A stretch of 64,000 bases of DNA from Sodalis praecaptivus. GTDB lineage: Bacteria; Pseudomonadota; Gammaproteobacteria; Enterobacterales; Enterobacteriaceae. The notes under the pieces were generated by a model. It saw nothing but the letters and a program-made list of their open reading frames with translations, was not told the origin of the DNA and did not search any database. This document shows, piece after piece, positions 1 to 11,494 of this stretch (the stretch's first letter is position 1; every line of letters starts with the position of its first letter). The translations under genes and the position numbers were made by a program. The stretch covers positions 1,612,001-1,676,000 of the forward strand of contig NZ_CP006569.1 of assembly GCF_000517425.1 (NCBI RefSeq), read 5' to 3'.

Positions 1-1
1 G

Positions 2-820
2 ATGGCGGTGGCGGTGGGCCTGTCACTGGGACTGGCCGGCGCGGAAATGCAGACTATCCTCAATAACCCTCTCGCCAGCCCCTTTACCTTGGGCGTGTCG
101 TCAGCGGCGGCGTTCGGCGCCGCGCTGGCGATTATCCTGGGCATTGGCCTGCCCGGTTTGCCCGAGACCTGGTTTATTGCCTTAAATGCGTTTGTTTTCG
201 CCCTGCTGGCGGCGCTGTTGCTGGATGCCGTAACGCGCTGGACTCGGGTGGCGACCTCCGGCGTAGTGCTGTTCGGTATCGCGCTGGTGTTTACCTTTAA
301 CGCGTTGGTGTCGATGATGCAGTTTATTGCCAGCGAAGATACGTTACAGGGGCTGGTGTTCTGGACCATGGGCAGCCTGGCGCGCGCGTCCTGGCCGAAA
401 TTGCTGATAATGAGCGCGGCGTTTGCGCTGCTGCTGCCCTGGTCGCTGCACAGCGCCTGGAAGCTGACCGCGCTGCGGTTGGGCGAGGATCGGGCGATAA
501 GCTTTGGTATCGACGTCAAGCGCTTGCGCCTGGGGACGCTGTTGCGTATCAGCCTCCTGTCGGCGCTGGCGGTGGCGTTCGTCGGGCCTATCGGTTTTAT
601 CGGACTGGTGGCACCCCATATTGCGCGGCTGATGTTCGGCGAAGATCACCGCTTTTATCTGCCCGCCAGCGCGCTGCTGGGGGCGCTGGTTTTGTCGATG
701 GCGTCGGTGGCGTCTAAAAATATCGTGCCGGGCACGCTGATTCCCGTCGGTATCGTGACCTCGCTGGTCGGGGTGCCCTTTTTCCTTAGTATCATCTTGC
801 GCCACCGGGGGAATTTGTGA
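2..820 (+). CDS. FecCD-family iron-siderophore ABC transporter permease (5' end outside window)
   Basis: Inner-membrane permease subunit of a type II iron(III)-siderophore importer. The visible 272 residues are almost entirely hydrophobic, with about seven to eight membrane segments. They contain family landmarks: an N-terminal GAEMQTILNNPLASPFTLGV segment, and a C-terminal FVGPIGFIGLVAPHIAR segment that in the BtuC/FhuB/FecCD family forms the coupling loop to the ATPase. Complete family members run to about 320-350 residues, so the protein very likely begins upstream of base 1 and the ATG at base 2 is not the true start. The stop overlaps the GTG start of the ATPase gene (GTGA), which shows translational coupling. 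The substrate cannot be read from the sequence. The CirA-like receptor downstream suggests a catecholate siderophore. Confidence 0.9.
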   Translation: MAVAVGLSLGLAGAEMQTILNNPLASPFTLGVSSAAAFGAALAIILGIGLPGLPETWFIALNAFVFALLAALLLDAVTRWTRVATSGVVLFGIALVFTFNALVSMMQFIASEDTLQGLVFWTMGSLARASWPKLLIMSAAFALLLPWSLHSAWKLTALRLGEDRAISFGIDVKRLRLGTLLRISLLSALAVAFVGPIGFIGLVAPHIARLMFGEDHRFYLPASALLGALVLSMASVASKNIVPGTLIPVGIVTSLVGVPFFLSIILRHRGNL

Positions 821-1608
821 CCACGGGACTGCGTATCGCCGGCTTTTGCGCCGGTTATCCGAAACGTCGGGTGATCGACCATCTCGATGTTCCCTGCCTG
901 CCGCGCGGTCAAATCAGCGTGCTTTTAGGGCCTAACGGCTGCGGTAAATCCACGCTGCTGCGATCGCTGGCCGGTTTGAATCCGGCGCGCGGCCAACTTT
1001 GGCTGGGGGATGAGGATCTGATGCAATTGCCGTTTGCCCGGCGAGCGGAGAAGGTGGTGTATCTGCCGCAGAGTCTGCCCGCCGGCGTCCATTTGCAGGT
1101 GCTGGAATCGGTCATCGTGGCGCAGCGCGCCTCCGGCGGCCGCGCCCACCAGGCTGATGAACACCAGGTCATGGCATTGCTGGCGCGGTTGGGCATCGCG
1201 CATTTGGCGCTCCACTATCTGGACAAGCTTTCCGGCGGCCAGAAGCAATTGGTGGGACTGGCGCAATCGCTGATACGCCAGCCGGCGCTGTTGTTGCTCG
1301 ACGAACCCCTTAGCGCGTTGGATCTTAATTATCAATATCATGTTATGTCGCTCATCGGTAGCGAGACCCGGCGGCGGAATATGGTCACTCTGATGGTGGT
1401 GCATGATATCAATATCGCGCTGCGCCACGGTCACCATGCGCTGATGCTGCGCGATGGCAGCTTGTTGGCGGATGGCGCGCCTGAACGGGTGATTACTCCG
1501 GCAAGCCTTGCCAGCGTGTATGGCGTTAGAGGGCGTATCGAACGTTGTTCGCAAGGGCGGCCGCAGGTGTTGATTGACGGTCTGGTCAATCCGCCGGAGC
1601 CGATGTAG
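817..1608 (+). CDS. Iron-siderophore ABC transporter ATP-binding protein (FecE/FepC family)
   Basis: Cytoplasmic ATPase partner of the preceding permease, energising ferric-siderophore import across the inner membrane. The 263-residue product has a complete nucleotide-binding domain. Walker A is GPNGCGKST near residue 40, the signature motif is LSGGQKQL near 140, and Walker B is LLLLDEPLSALD near 160, followed by the switch histidine (VVHD) near 195. It starts with GTG at 817, overlapping the permease stop by three bases, with a purine-rich GGGGGAA just upstream as ribosome site. Length and motif order match FepC/FecE/FhuC. No periplasmic binding protein gene is visible; it may lie before the window. 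Confidence 0.93.
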   Translation: MTTGLRIAGFCAGYPKRRVIDHLDVPCLPRGQISVLLGPNGCGKSTLLRSLAGLNPARGQLWLGDEDLMQLPFARRAEKVVYLPQSLPAGVHLQVLESVIVAQRASGGRAHQADEHQVMALLARLGIAHLALHYLDKLSGGQKQLVGLAQSLIRQPALLLLDEPLSALDLNYQYHVMSLIGSETRRRNMVTLMVVHDINIALRHGHHALMLRDGSLLADGAPERVITPASLASVYGVRGRIERCSQGRPQVLIDGLVNPPEPM

Positions 1609-2164
1609 AAGATGAGATGCGGCGCGCCGAACGCGCGGCGCAAAACAGCCTTTTGGCGGCAAAAGAAACTCAGACGCCGCCGTGGAACCGCATCCATTAC
1701 GGTTTTACTCCGCCGTCTTTCCTTTGTAGTCAAGCGATAGGCCGCCAAAGGCCCATTATAACGGCGTGTTGTTTCCTTAAGGCCGGGCGCTAACGCCTAT
1801 CGCGCTGGCGTTAACGCTCCCTCTTCCTCTCGGAGCCTCCCTTTAGGGCAACGCGGCGGCGCTCGCCCCTTTATCAGGCATGCACGGCAGCGCCTTCGCC
1901 ACCGCGAGAAAAACCGTACTCCCCTTTCTTTCACTACCGCCCGGGCGCACTTATAAGCGTAAGCGCTTTGGTGTCGCGAGCCCTTTGCGTTGCACGCCCA
2001 TCGCGCGATCGCTAAACGCGCCGCAAAATCACGGGGCGCAACCGCTTTCCATTAAAGCAAATAGTTATGATAATGAGAGTGATTTTTATTTACATAAATA
2101 AGTATTTTCTTACAATGGCTCACGCAATTAAGGCAAAGTGGCAACACCATAAGGAAATTTTGTC
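1609..2164. other. Intergenic region upstream of the CirA-like receptor gene
   Basis: This 556-base gap has no convincing gene. Its right-hand 120 bases become AT-rich and hold the probable promoter and Fur box of the receptor gene. The remainder is GC-rich without recognisable repeats. A 73-codon open frame at 1880-2101 has no family signature and runs through the regulatory region, so I do not call it. Confidence 0.6.
2069..2087 (+). promoter_or_regulatory. Probable Fur box
   Basis: The sequence GATAATGAGAGTGATTTTT matches 14 of 19 positions of the classical Fur consensus GATAATGATAATCATTATC. It lies in an AT-rich stretch about 80 bases before the TonB-dependent receptor start. This is the expected arrangement for iron-repressed expression. 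Binding is inferred from the match and context. Confidence 0.65.
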
Positions 2165-4138
2165 ATGCGTAACAGAGTCACGTCCCGAGCCATGCTCCTG
2201 TCGATGGCGACCTTAACCCCCTCGCTGGCCGGCGCAGCCCAGTCAGAACCGACCACGGACACCGTGGTAGTCACCGCCGCCGGCTTCCAACAAAAAATCG
2301 AGGATTCCGCCGCCTCAATTTCGGTTATTTCGCGTGAAACCCTGGAAAATAAGGCCTATACCGATGTCACCGACGCGCTGAAGGATGTCCCGGGCGTGGT
2401 GGTTACCGGCGGTGGTAGCCGCAGCGACATTAGCATTCGCGGTATGGCCGCCAAGTACACGCTGATCCTGGTGGACGGCAAACGCGTCGACACCCGCGGC
2501 ACGCGTCCCAATAGCGATGGTCCCGGCATTGAACAAGGCTGGCTGCCCCCGCTGGCGGCGATTGAGCGAATCGAGGTGGTGCGCGGTCCGATGTCCTCAT
2601 TGTATGGTTCCGACGCCATGGGCGGGGTGATTAATATCATCACCCGTAAGGTCGGCAAATCCTGGCAAACCTCCGTGCGTAGCGAAGCCATATGGCAAGA
2701 AGACCGTCGTTCCGGGGATATTTATCAATCCAATCTTTATACCGCCGGGCCGCTGATTGATGGCTTGCTGGGGGTCAAACTCAACGGCCAACTGTCGCGC
2801 CGCGGCGAGGATCGCATTATCGAAGGGTACAATGGCCAGCGTATGAAAAGCGGCGGCGTCACCTTCACACTGACGCCGGACGACGCTAACAGTTTCGATC
2901 TGGATCTGGGGCATTATGTTCAGGATCGAAACGGGTCTCCCGGTAAATCTCTCTCCCCCGGCAACCCTCCTAGCGATGCGCGCTATACGCGTAACAACTA
3001 CGCACTCACGCATTACGGTAACTATGACGGCGGCATGACCACCAGTTATTTGCAGCGGAAGGAAACCCGCAATCCGTCTCGGAAAATGGAAACGGCTAAC
3101 ACCCTGCTGAATACCCAAAATGCGTTCTATCTTGGCAATCATACCCTCAGCGTTGGCGCACAATATCGTTACGAGACCCTAAAAGATCAAGGCAACCAAT
3201 TAGCCTCTGCCCGTAGCCTCAACGAATTGAACCGCTGGAGCTGGGCGCTGTCCGCCGAGGATGAATGGCTGATGACCCAGGACTTTGCGCTGACCACCGG
3301 CTTGCGCATCAACCGCGACGAAAATTACGGTAGCCACTGGACGCCTCGGCTGTACGGCGTCTGGCATTTGACCGAAACATGGACGCTGAAGGGCGGCGTC
3401 TCCGGCGGCTACCGCTCGCCGGAGTTGCGTCAGGCCGTGGCGGAGTGGGGGCAGATCACCGGCGGGGGCGGCACGCCGGCCATCATTATCGGCAACCCCA
3501 ATCTGAAACCGGAAAAAAGCCTCAATCAGGAAATCGCGCTGTTATGGGATAACCACCGCTATTTAAATGCCGGCGTCACGGTGTTTAACACCGATTACCG
3601 CGATAAAATTACCGAAGTACGCAGCTGCACCGATCCCAGCGGCACGGCCTCCGGCGCCTGCACCATTGGTGGCACTCAATATAAATTTATCAGCCACCGG
3701 GTCAACGTGGATAAAGCCCGGGTTCGCGGCGTCGAGGCGACCTTTAACTGGACGATAACGCCGGCGTGGTCGCTGGCCTCCAGTTACACCTTCACTGAAA
3801 CCGAACAGCAGAGCGGCGAATTCAGCGGTAAACCGTTAAATGAAATGCCGAAGCATATGATTAACGCCACGCTGAATTGGCAAACCACCCCTGATATCGC
3901 CAGTTGGCTGCGGGTCAATCACCGCGGACAAAGTTCGGCTTATCTTAGTCGTACCAGCATGAGTGAAGGCCGGCCATCCTATACTTTTGTCGATGTGGGC
4001 GCCAGTTGGCGGGTGATGAAACAGCTGCAACTGCAGGCGGGGGTGTATAACCTGCTGGACAAGCGCGTGGATTATGTCACCTACGGTCGCGTACTGGACG
4101 GTAGACGCTACCTGCTCGGCGCCAATATCGACTTTTGA
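2165..4138 (+). CDS. cirA: TonB-dependent outer-membrane siderophore receptor, CirA-like
   Basis: Outer-membrane gated barrel that imports ferric catecholate-type siderophores using TonB energy. The 657-residue product begins with a signal peptide ending near the Ala-rich GAA at about residue 25. A TonB box (DTVVVTA) follows near residue 32. The plug domain contains YTLILVDGKRVDTRG and IERIEVVRGPMSSLYGSDAMGGVINIIT, which closely resembles CirA of E. coli as I recall it. The protein ends in the aromatic residue expected of an outer-membrane barrel (NIDF). Length is near that of CirA (about 663). In E. coli, cirA neighbours yeiG-folE-yeiB-galS, as here, supporting the name. FepA/PfeA-type receptors are the main alternative. 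Iron regulation is suggested by the Fur box upstream. Confidence 0.82.
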   Translation: MRNRVTSRAMLLSMATLTPSLAGAAQSEPTTDTVVVTAAGFQQKIEDSAASISVISRETLENKAYTDVTDALKDVPGVVVTGGGSRSDISIRGMAAKYTLILVDGKRVDTRGTRPNSDGPGIEQGWLPPLAAIERIEVVRGPMSSLYGSDAMGGVINIITRKVGKSWQTSVRSEAIWQEDRRSGDIYQSNLYTAGPLIDGLLGVKLNGQLSRRGEDRIIEGYNGQRMKSGGVTFTLTPDDANSFDLDLGHYVQDRNGSPGKSLSPGNPPSDARYTRNNYALTHYGNYDGGMTTSYLQRKETRNPSRKMETANTLLNTQNAFYLGNHTLSVGAQYRYETLKDQGNQLASARSLNELNRWSWALSAEDEWLMTQDFALTTGLRINRDENYGSHWTPRLYGVWHLTETWTLKGGVSGGYRSPELRQAVAEWGQITGGGGTPAIIIGNPNLKPEKSLNQEIALLWDNHRYLNAGVTVFNTDYRDKITEVRSCTDPSGTASGACTIGGTQYKFISHRVNVDKARVRGVEATFNWTITPAWSLASSYTFTETEQQSGEFSGKPLNEMPKHMINATLNWQTTPDIASWLRVNHRGQSSAYLSRTSMSEGRPSYTFVDVGASWRVMKQLQLQAGVYNLLDKRVDYVTYGRVLDGRRYLLGANIDF

Positions 4139-4267
4139 TCGACAGCGCCGGGTGCGGGAGCGCGGCAAAGGGAAAGCCGGTGGGTAAACCGGCAGGGCGA
4201 TGGCCCGGCGGCCCACCGCTCGCGGCCGGCGGTTTTCCTTCCACCGGGCGGAGCGGCCTCCATCGGG

Positions 4268-5116
4268 TTAGGCGTGCAGATAGCCGGCGTGAAAACGCAA
4301 ATGATCGTCGATAAAGCTGGCGATAAAGAAATAGCTATGGTCATAGCCCGGCTGGATGCGCAACGTCAGCGGCCATTGGCGCTGGCGCGCCAGCGCGGCC
4401 CATTTTTCCGGCTGTAGCTGTTCCGGTAAAAACGGGTCGGCATCGCCTTGGTCAATCAACACCGGCAGCGGCTGCACGTCGTCGCCGGCAAGCAGCCGGC
4501 AGCTGTCCCATTGCCGCCACTGTGCCTCGTCCTGGCCCAGATACTCGCCGAACGCTTTGCGGCCCCAGGGCACCTCGCTGGGGTTGACGATCGGCGCAAA
4601 GGCCGACGCCGAGCAATACCGTCCCGGATGACGCAGCGCCATCAACAGCGCGCCGTGGCCGCCCATCGAATGCCCCATAATGGACTGCCGATCGCCCGTC
4701 CTGAACTGCTGGCGGATGAGCGCCGGCAGTTCGTCGCTGAGATAGTCGAACATGCGGTAATGGGATGACCAGGGCGGGATCGTGGCGTTGAGATAAAAAC
4801 CCGCGCCTTGACCCAAATCGTACGCCTCATCATCCGCCACCGCCTCACCGCGCGGGCTGGTATCGGGCATTACCAGCAGCAAATTCAACTCGGCGGCAAG
4901 GCGTTGCGCGCCCGCTTTGGTGGTGAAGTTTTCATCGTTGCAGGTCAGCCCGGACAACCAGAATATCACCTGCGGTGGCCGTTTATCCGCGGCCTCCGGC
5001 GGCACAAAGACGCTATAAGTCATCGGGACGCCGGTTGCCTGCGACGGGTGCCGATAGCGATATTGCCATCCGCCGTGCAGGCGGTGGGCGGCAATGCGTT
5101 CGACGCTTGCGCTCAT
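4268..5116 (-). CDS. yeiG: S-formylglutathione hydrolase (YeiG/FrmB type)
   Basis: Cytosolic esterase that hydrolyses S-formylglutathione to formate and glutathione, the second step of glutathione-dependent formaldehyde detoxification. The 282-residue alpha/beta hydrolase shows the full catalytic triad. The nucleophile is in [10 protein letters not shown] near residue 150, the aspartate in DQGDADPF near 228, and the histidine in GYDHSYF near 260. The start at 5116 has a strong AGGAG site seven bases upstream. It lies only 15 bases downstream of frmA, so the two steps of the pathway are probably co-transcribed. E. coli has two such hydrolases, FrmB and YeiG. Synteny with folE-yeiB-galS and cirA favours YeiG, but operon placement after frmA also fits FrmB. 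Confidence 0.92.
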   Translation of the reverse strand: MSASVERIAAHRLHGGWQYRYRHPSQATGVPMTYSVFVPPEAADKRPPQVIFWLSGLTCNDENFTTKAGAQRLAAELNLLLVMPDTSPRGEAVADDEAYDLGQGAGFYLNATIPPWSSHYRMFDYLSDELPALIRQQFRTGDRQSIMGHSMGGHGALLMALRHPGRYCSASAFAPIVNPSEVPWGRKAFGEYLGQDEAQWRQWDSCRLLAGDDVQPLPVLIDQGDADPFLPEQLQPEKWAALARQRQWPLTLRIQPGYDHSYFFIASFIDDHLRFHAGYLHA

Positions 5117-5131
5117 CGCACTCTCCTTTGG

Positions 5132-7257
<2,126 letters not shown>

Positions 7258-7360
7258 ATCTTCTCATTTCGTCATCAACTTGGTCTGAATTATTCATTTT
7301 CCGTGATTGTAGCGATCGGGCATTCTTTTGGCAACAACAATGGGTAGTCACGGAGTTAAG

Positions 7361-8485
7361 ATGGCCATAAAGGTGGCATTAAGCGGTTTTCTGGCGTTGC
7401 TAGTGGCCATGGGGATAGGGCGTTTTGCTTTCACGCCGCAGGTGCCGCTCATGATAGCGGACGGTCAGCTTACCCTGACCAGCGCGGCGCTGGTGGCGGC
7501 CTTCAATTATCTTGGGTATTTGCTGGGGGCCTTTGATGCAATGCGTGCCCGGCGCGGTTTGGAAAAACGGCTGTGGTTCGGGGTCTGGGGGGCGGTAGCC
7601 TTGACGGTGTTGTCCGCCTGCGCGCATCAGCTCTGGAGCCATGCCGCGCTGCGGCTTATCATCGGTTGGGCCAGCGGTTGGGCGATGGTGCTGGTGGCGG
7701 CCTGGACCAACGATCAACTGCTGCGCCTGCGCCGTCCGGCGTTAAGCGCGGCGGTGTTTGCCGGGCCCGGCGCGGGTATTTTTGTCAGCGGCATGCTGGC
7801 GATGTTGCTGCACTATTGTCGCGTGGACGCGGCGACCGCCTGGCTCGTCTACGGCGCCGTCGCCGCGGTGCTTATCGCTATCATTAGCCGTAATTTACCC
7901 CGAAGCGGCACGCTGGTGCATCCTACCCAAGCGGTAAGCTTGCCGACGCTGAGCCTGCCGTTAAAAAAACTGGTATGGAGCTATTCTCTGGCGGGCTTCG
8001 GCTATATCCTGCCCGCCACCTTCCTATCGCAGATGGCGGCGCAGCGCTTTCCCGGCAGCGCCTTTGGCCAATGGGTATGGCCGGTATTTGGCGCCGCCAG
8101 CGTTGCCGGCATCGTACTCGGTATCCTCACCCGCCACCGTTTGTCCGCCGGCCGCCGCCTGGCGCTGACGCTGTGGGCGCAGGGTCTCGGGGTTTTGCTG
8201 ATGATTAGCTTGCCCGGTATCGGTAGCCTGATTGTCGGTGCGCTGCTGACCGGCGGCGGCTTTCTCAGCGTCGTGCAACTCACGCTCGAATGTAGCCGCC
8301 GACAGGCGCCGGACCACCTGCGCTACATGGCGGGTCTGCTGACCTGCGGCTATGCCTTAGGGCAACTGGCGGGCCCCGTGCTGTCCGCGGTGTCCACCTG
8401 GCTGACCGGGCGCCTTGAACCGGCGCTGCTGGCCTCGATGCTGGCGCTGGCCGTTGCCGGCATATTGGCGTGGCGCCAACCATAG
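7361..8485 (+). CDS. MFS transporter of the YbfB/YjiJ family
   Basis: Predicted 12-helix inner-membrane transporter. The N-terminus, with [15 protein letters not shown] near residue 20-35, is the hallmark of the YbfB/YjiJ group; the rest is a run of hydrophobic helices, and the substrate is unknown. I place the start at 7361 ([10 protein letters not shown]), which has CGGAG six bases upstream. A TTG-initiated extension from 7328 has no comparable site. That gives about 374 residues. It is divergent from the LysR gene, and such LysR/YbfB-type pairs recur in proteobacteria, so the regulator probably controls it. Together with frmA and the LysR gene it forms an insertion between yeiG and folE relative to E. 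coli. Confidence 0.85.
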   Translation: MAIKVALSGFLALLVAMGIGRFAFTPQVPLMIADGQLTLTSAALVAAFNYLGYLLGAFDAMRARRGLEKRLWFGVWGAVALTVLSACAHQLWSHAALRLIIGWASGWAMVLVAAWTNDQLLRLRRPALSAAVFAGPGAGIFVSGMLAMLLHYCRVDAATAWLVYGAVAAVLIAIISRNLPRSGTLVHPTQAVSLPTLSLPLKKLVWSYSLAGFGYILPATFLSQMAAQRFPGSAFGQWVWPVFGAASVAGIVLGILTRHRLSAGRRLALTLWAQGLGVLLMISLPGIGSLIVGALLTGGGFLSVVQLTLECSRRQAPDHLRYMAGLLTCGYALGQLAGPVLSAVSTWLTGRLEPALLASMLALAVAGILAWRQP

Positions 8486-8615
8486 CAGGCTAAGTTGTCC
8501 CGATTCAGCTATCATGAAACACATTCACTGGATTATCCCCGCGCACTCCACTAGAGTGTTGCCCATTCTGCGGTTAACCCCGCGGGAGCGAATCGCCTGC
8601 TGGAGAAGAATGAAT

Positions 8616-9281
8616 ATGGTAACGCTGACAAAAGAGGCCTCGCAGGTACGCGAAGCTTTACTGGCCCGAGGACTCGAAACACCGCTGCGGGGCGAGGTGC
8701 TGGACAACGAAGTGCGCAAACGTCTTATCGCCGAGCATATGACGGAAATTATGACGCTGCTTAACCTCGACTTGACCGATGACAGCCTGGCGGAAACGCC
8801 GCATCGCATCGCCAAGATGTACGTAGAAGAGGTGTTCGCCGGCCTGGATTACGCCAATTTCCCCAAAATCACGGTCATCGAAAACAAGATGAAAGTGGAT
8901 GAAATGGTCACGGTGCGTGATATTACGCTGACCAGCACCTGTGAACATCACTTTGTGATTATCGACGGCAAAGCGACGGTCTCGTATATTCCCAAACACT
9001 GCGTCATTGGGCTGTCGAAAATCAATCGTATCGTGCAGTTCTTTGCCCAACGGCCGCAGGTGCAGGAGCGGCTGACGCAGCAGATCCTGCTGGCGCTGCA
9101 AACGCTGCTCGGCACCAATAACGTGGCGGTCTCCATTGATGCCGTGCATTATTGCGTCAAAGCGCGGGGGATCCGCGACGCCACCAGCACCACCACTACC
9201 ACATCGCTGGGCGGACTGTTTAAATCCAGTCAAAATACCCGCCAGGAATTTTTGCGTGCTGTCACGCATCATAACGGTTAA
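8616..9281 (+). CDS. folE: GTP cyclohydrolase I
   Basis: Converts GTP to 7,8-dihydroneopterin triphosphate, the first committed step of tetrahydrofolate synthesis. The 221-residue protein matches E. coli FolE (222) in length and almost line by line: [20 protein letters not shown], then TSTCEHHFV with the zinc-binding Cys and catalytic His, then [15 protein letters not shown] containing the second zinc Cys. The frame is open upstream to 8415. [15 protein letters not shown] at 8616 is the start because it has GGAGA about nine bases before it and matches the family N-terminus. The alternative ATG at 8610 sits too close to that site. It is followed 58 bases later by yeiB, as in E. coli. Confidence 0.97.
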   Translation: MVTLTKEASQVREALLARGLETPLRGEVLDNEVRKRLIAEHMTEIMTLLNLDLTDDSLAETPHRIAKMYVEEVFAGLDYANFPKITVIENKMKVDEMVTVRDITLTSTCEHHFVIIDGKATVSYIPKHCVIGLSKINRIVQFFAQRPQVQERLTQQILLALQTLLGTNNVAVSIDAVHYCVKARGIRDATSTTTTTSLGGLFKSSQNTRQEFLRAVTHHNG

Positions 9282-9339
9282 TCTGTTGTTAACCCTCAAT
9301 TGCGGCGTCGCTGGCGCCGTCTGACAGAAGAGATTAGCC

Positions 9340-10503
9340 ATGCGGCAGCGCATCGCGATGTTGGATTGCGCGCGCGGGATTGCCATTTTGGGCATCCTGC
9401 TGATGAACATCACCGCCTTTGGACTGCCGAAAGCGGCTTACCTCAATCCCGCCTATGCCGGCAGCATTACCCGCAGCGAAGCCTGGACCTGGGCCGTGCT
9501 GGATATGGTGGCGCAGGTGAAATTCCTCACCTTGTTCGCCCTTTTGTTTGGCGGTGGGCTGGTGCTGTTGTTACCGCGCGGAACGCGCTGGATCCGCGCA
9601 CGGCTGTTCTGGTTAATGGGTTTTGGTCTCCTTCACGCCATCTTCTTTTGGGATGGCGATATTCTGCTGGATTACGGCCTGGTGGGCCTGCTGTGTTTGG
9701 GGCTGATTCGCCAGGCGCCCAGCGATCGCAATGTGATCGCCACCGGTATCGTGTTGTATCTATTAGGGGTCGTGTTACTACTGGTTTTTCAGCTGTTGCT
9801 GGGCTCTCAGCCTCCCGGCCGCTTCTGGCTGCCCGATATTGCCAACCGCGTCTATGAACATTATTGGCAAACCGTCGGCGGCCCGGAAGCCTGGCGTGAG
9901 CGGGTCAACCTGCTGCACGGCAGTCTGCTGGCGATGGCGTCGCAATATGGCTGGCAGCTGGCCGGCGCAATGTTGATTGGCGCGGGGCTCATGCGTAACG
10001 GTTGGCTGGCCGGCCGTCGTGCGCCGGCGCATTACCGACGAATGGCGCTGTGGCTTATCCCCACGGGCCTGATTATTAACCTGCCGGCGGTGGTGGCCCA
10101 GTGGCAACTGGGTTGGGATTATCGCTGGTGCGGCTTTCTATTGCAGATGCCGCGGGAAATGAGTGCACCGTTTCAGGCGTTAGGCTATGTCGCCCTGCTG
10201 TATGGATTCTGGCCGCGATTGGCCGATAAAACGGTGATCCGTCTCCTGAGCAATGTCGGAAGAATGGCGTTGACCAATTATCTGCTGCAAACCCTCCTCT
10301 GTACGCTATTGTTTAATCAGTTGGGGCTCTTCATGGCCTATGACCGGCTGCAATTGATGATGTTTGTGCCGGCGGTTTGGCTGGTGAATATGGCGGTATC
10401 CGCCCTGTGGTTGAGGCATTTTCGTCAGGGGCCCATGGAGAGCGTATGGCGCCATTTAACGCGGTTGACCGGCGGCGCGCCGCAGCCGAACGTGTCGTCC
10501 TGA
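9340..10503 (+). CDS. yeiB: YeiB, DUF418-family integral membrane protein
   Basis: Polytopic inner-membrane protein of unknown biochemical function, 387 residues against about 385 in E. coli. It opens with the typical RIAMLDCARGIAILGILLMN segment. It has about nine to ten hydrophobic helices and ends with the DUF418 C-terminal region (GRMALTNYLLQTLL near residue 305). It lies directly downstream of folE, probably in one transcript, which is the enterobacterial arrangement. The call is secure as a family; no role can be read from the sequence. Confidence 0.93.
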   Translation: MRQRIAMLDCARGIAILGILLMNITAFGLPKAAYLNPAYAGSITRSEAWTWAVLDMVAQVKFLTLFALLFGGGLVLLLPRGTRWIRARLFWLMGFGLLHAIFFWDGDILLDYGLVGLLCLGLIRQAPSDRNVIATGIVLYLLGVVLLLVFQLLLGSQPPGRFWLPDIANRVYEHYWQTVGGPEAWRERVNLLHGSLLAMASQYGWQLAGAMLIGAGLMRNGWLAGRRAPAHYRRMALWLIPTGLIINLPAVVAQWQLGWDYRWCGFLLQMPREMSAPFQALGYVALLYGFWPRLADKTVIRLLSNVGRMALTNYLLQTLLCTLLFNQLGLFMAYDRLQLMMFVPAVWLVNMAVSALWLRHFRQGPMESVWRHLTRLTGGAPQPNVSS

Positions 10504-10825
10504 GCGCGTGTTACCGTGCGCTGTCGACACCCCGGCGCGGCGCGAATGCTCCGGCCGCCGTGGGGCATGTCGCGGCAGCCGTCCGCGCCATCGTCCCCTG
10601 ACGTTTTACCGAAGAATGCGCTTGCCGCCCGCTTTCGCGGCCAGGCTACCGGTTCGGTTGAACATGCCGGTCAAAATGCGGTCTATTACCCTCATCGACC
10701 CGCTATAACCGTGGCGACCCGGCGTGTTTCGTCACGCGCTGGCCTGCGCCGGTTAGCCGGTCGATGACACGGGCACCCGCAGGGGTGCCGAACGGATGAC
10801 CTCTTGGTTACTGGGATCGCGGGTA
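10504..10825. other. Intergenic region between yeiB and pmrA
   Basis: No convincing gene lies in these 322 bases. A short inverted repeat at 10772-10789 (GGCACCC/GGGTGCC, four-base loop) sits about 40 bases before pmrA. It lacks a T-tract, so it could be a leader hairpin but is not a typical terminator. No PmrA-box direct repeats were recognised. Confidence 0.5.
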
Positions 10826-11494
10826 ATGAAAATTTTAGTGATTGAGGACGATAAACTCCTGCGGGAAGGGTTGCGGCAGGCGCTGGAGCAGGAGCGTTTC
10901 GCCTGTGAGTGCGCCACCGACTTGCGTCAAAGCGAGTCGCTATTGGGCGCCACGTCATATAGCTTGATTATTCTCGATTTAGGTTTGCCGGACGGCGATG
11001 GGATGACCCTGCTGGAAAAACTTCGCCGGCGGGGGAACGACGTGCCGGTATTGATACTGACCGCGCGCGACGCGATTGATGAGCGGGTACGCGGCCTGGA
11101 TTTTGGCGCAGATGACTATCTCATCAAACCTTTTGCGTTAAGTGAATTGCTGGCTCGCGCCCGGGCCATTATTCGCCGCCATCAGGGCGTAAGTTCTAAC
11201 GTTATCCGGGTCGACACGCTTTCGCTGGACTTAACCAACCATGATGTCACCGTTGACGGCAAATCGGTGAGTCTGACCCCGAAAGAGTTCGCGATCCTGT
11301 CCCGACTGATGCTGCGGGCAGGGCAACATATTCATCGTGAAATTTTGCACCAGGATTTGTACCGTTGGGATGATGATCCCTCCTCCAACTCGCTTGAAGT
11401 GCATATTCACCATCTGCGACAGAAAATTGGCCGTGATCGTATCCGTACGATGCGCGGTTTTGGTTATCTGCTCACCACCGCGGGTAAACCATGA
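10826..11494 (+). CDS. pmrA: PmrA/BasR-like response regulator (OmpR family)
   Basis: Cytoplasmic transcription factor of 222 residues with two domains. The receiver (1-~118) has the acidic pair EDD at 7-9, the phospho-acceptor Asp in [10 protein letters not shown] near 51, the conserved Thr in ILTARD, and Lys in LIKPFA. An OmpR-type winged helix follows (~125-220; [17 protein letters not shown], then [16 protein letters not shown] and RGFGYLL). Sequence is close to E. coli BasR/PmrA, which controls lipid A modification genes in response to iron, low pH and PhoPQ signals. The start at 10826 (MKILVIEDD) matches the family. The stop overlaps the sensor start (ATGA). No eptA or arn genes are adjacent. 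Confidence 0.88.
   Translation: MKILVIEDDKLLREGLRQALEQERFACECATDLRQSESLLGATSYSLIILDLGLPDGDGMTLLEKLRRRGNDVPVLILTARDAIDERVRGLDFGADDYLIKPFALSELLARARAIIRRHQGVSSNVIRVDTLSLDLTNHDVTVDGKSVSLTPKEFAILSRLMLRAGQHIHREILHQDLYRWDDDPSSNSLEVHIHHLRQKIGRDRIRTMRGFGYLLTTAGKP

Noticed and set aside
925-1662. 245-codon minus-strand frame opposite the iron-transporter ATPase
   Set aside because: It is antisense to a gene with intact Walker and signature motifs, and its Gln/Arg/His-rich composition is typical of shadow frames in GC-rich DNA.
8415-8609. In-frame N-terminal extension of folE overlapping the MFS gene end
   Set aside because: It overlaps the end of the upstream MFS gene and has no family match; the start at 8616 gives the standard FolE length.
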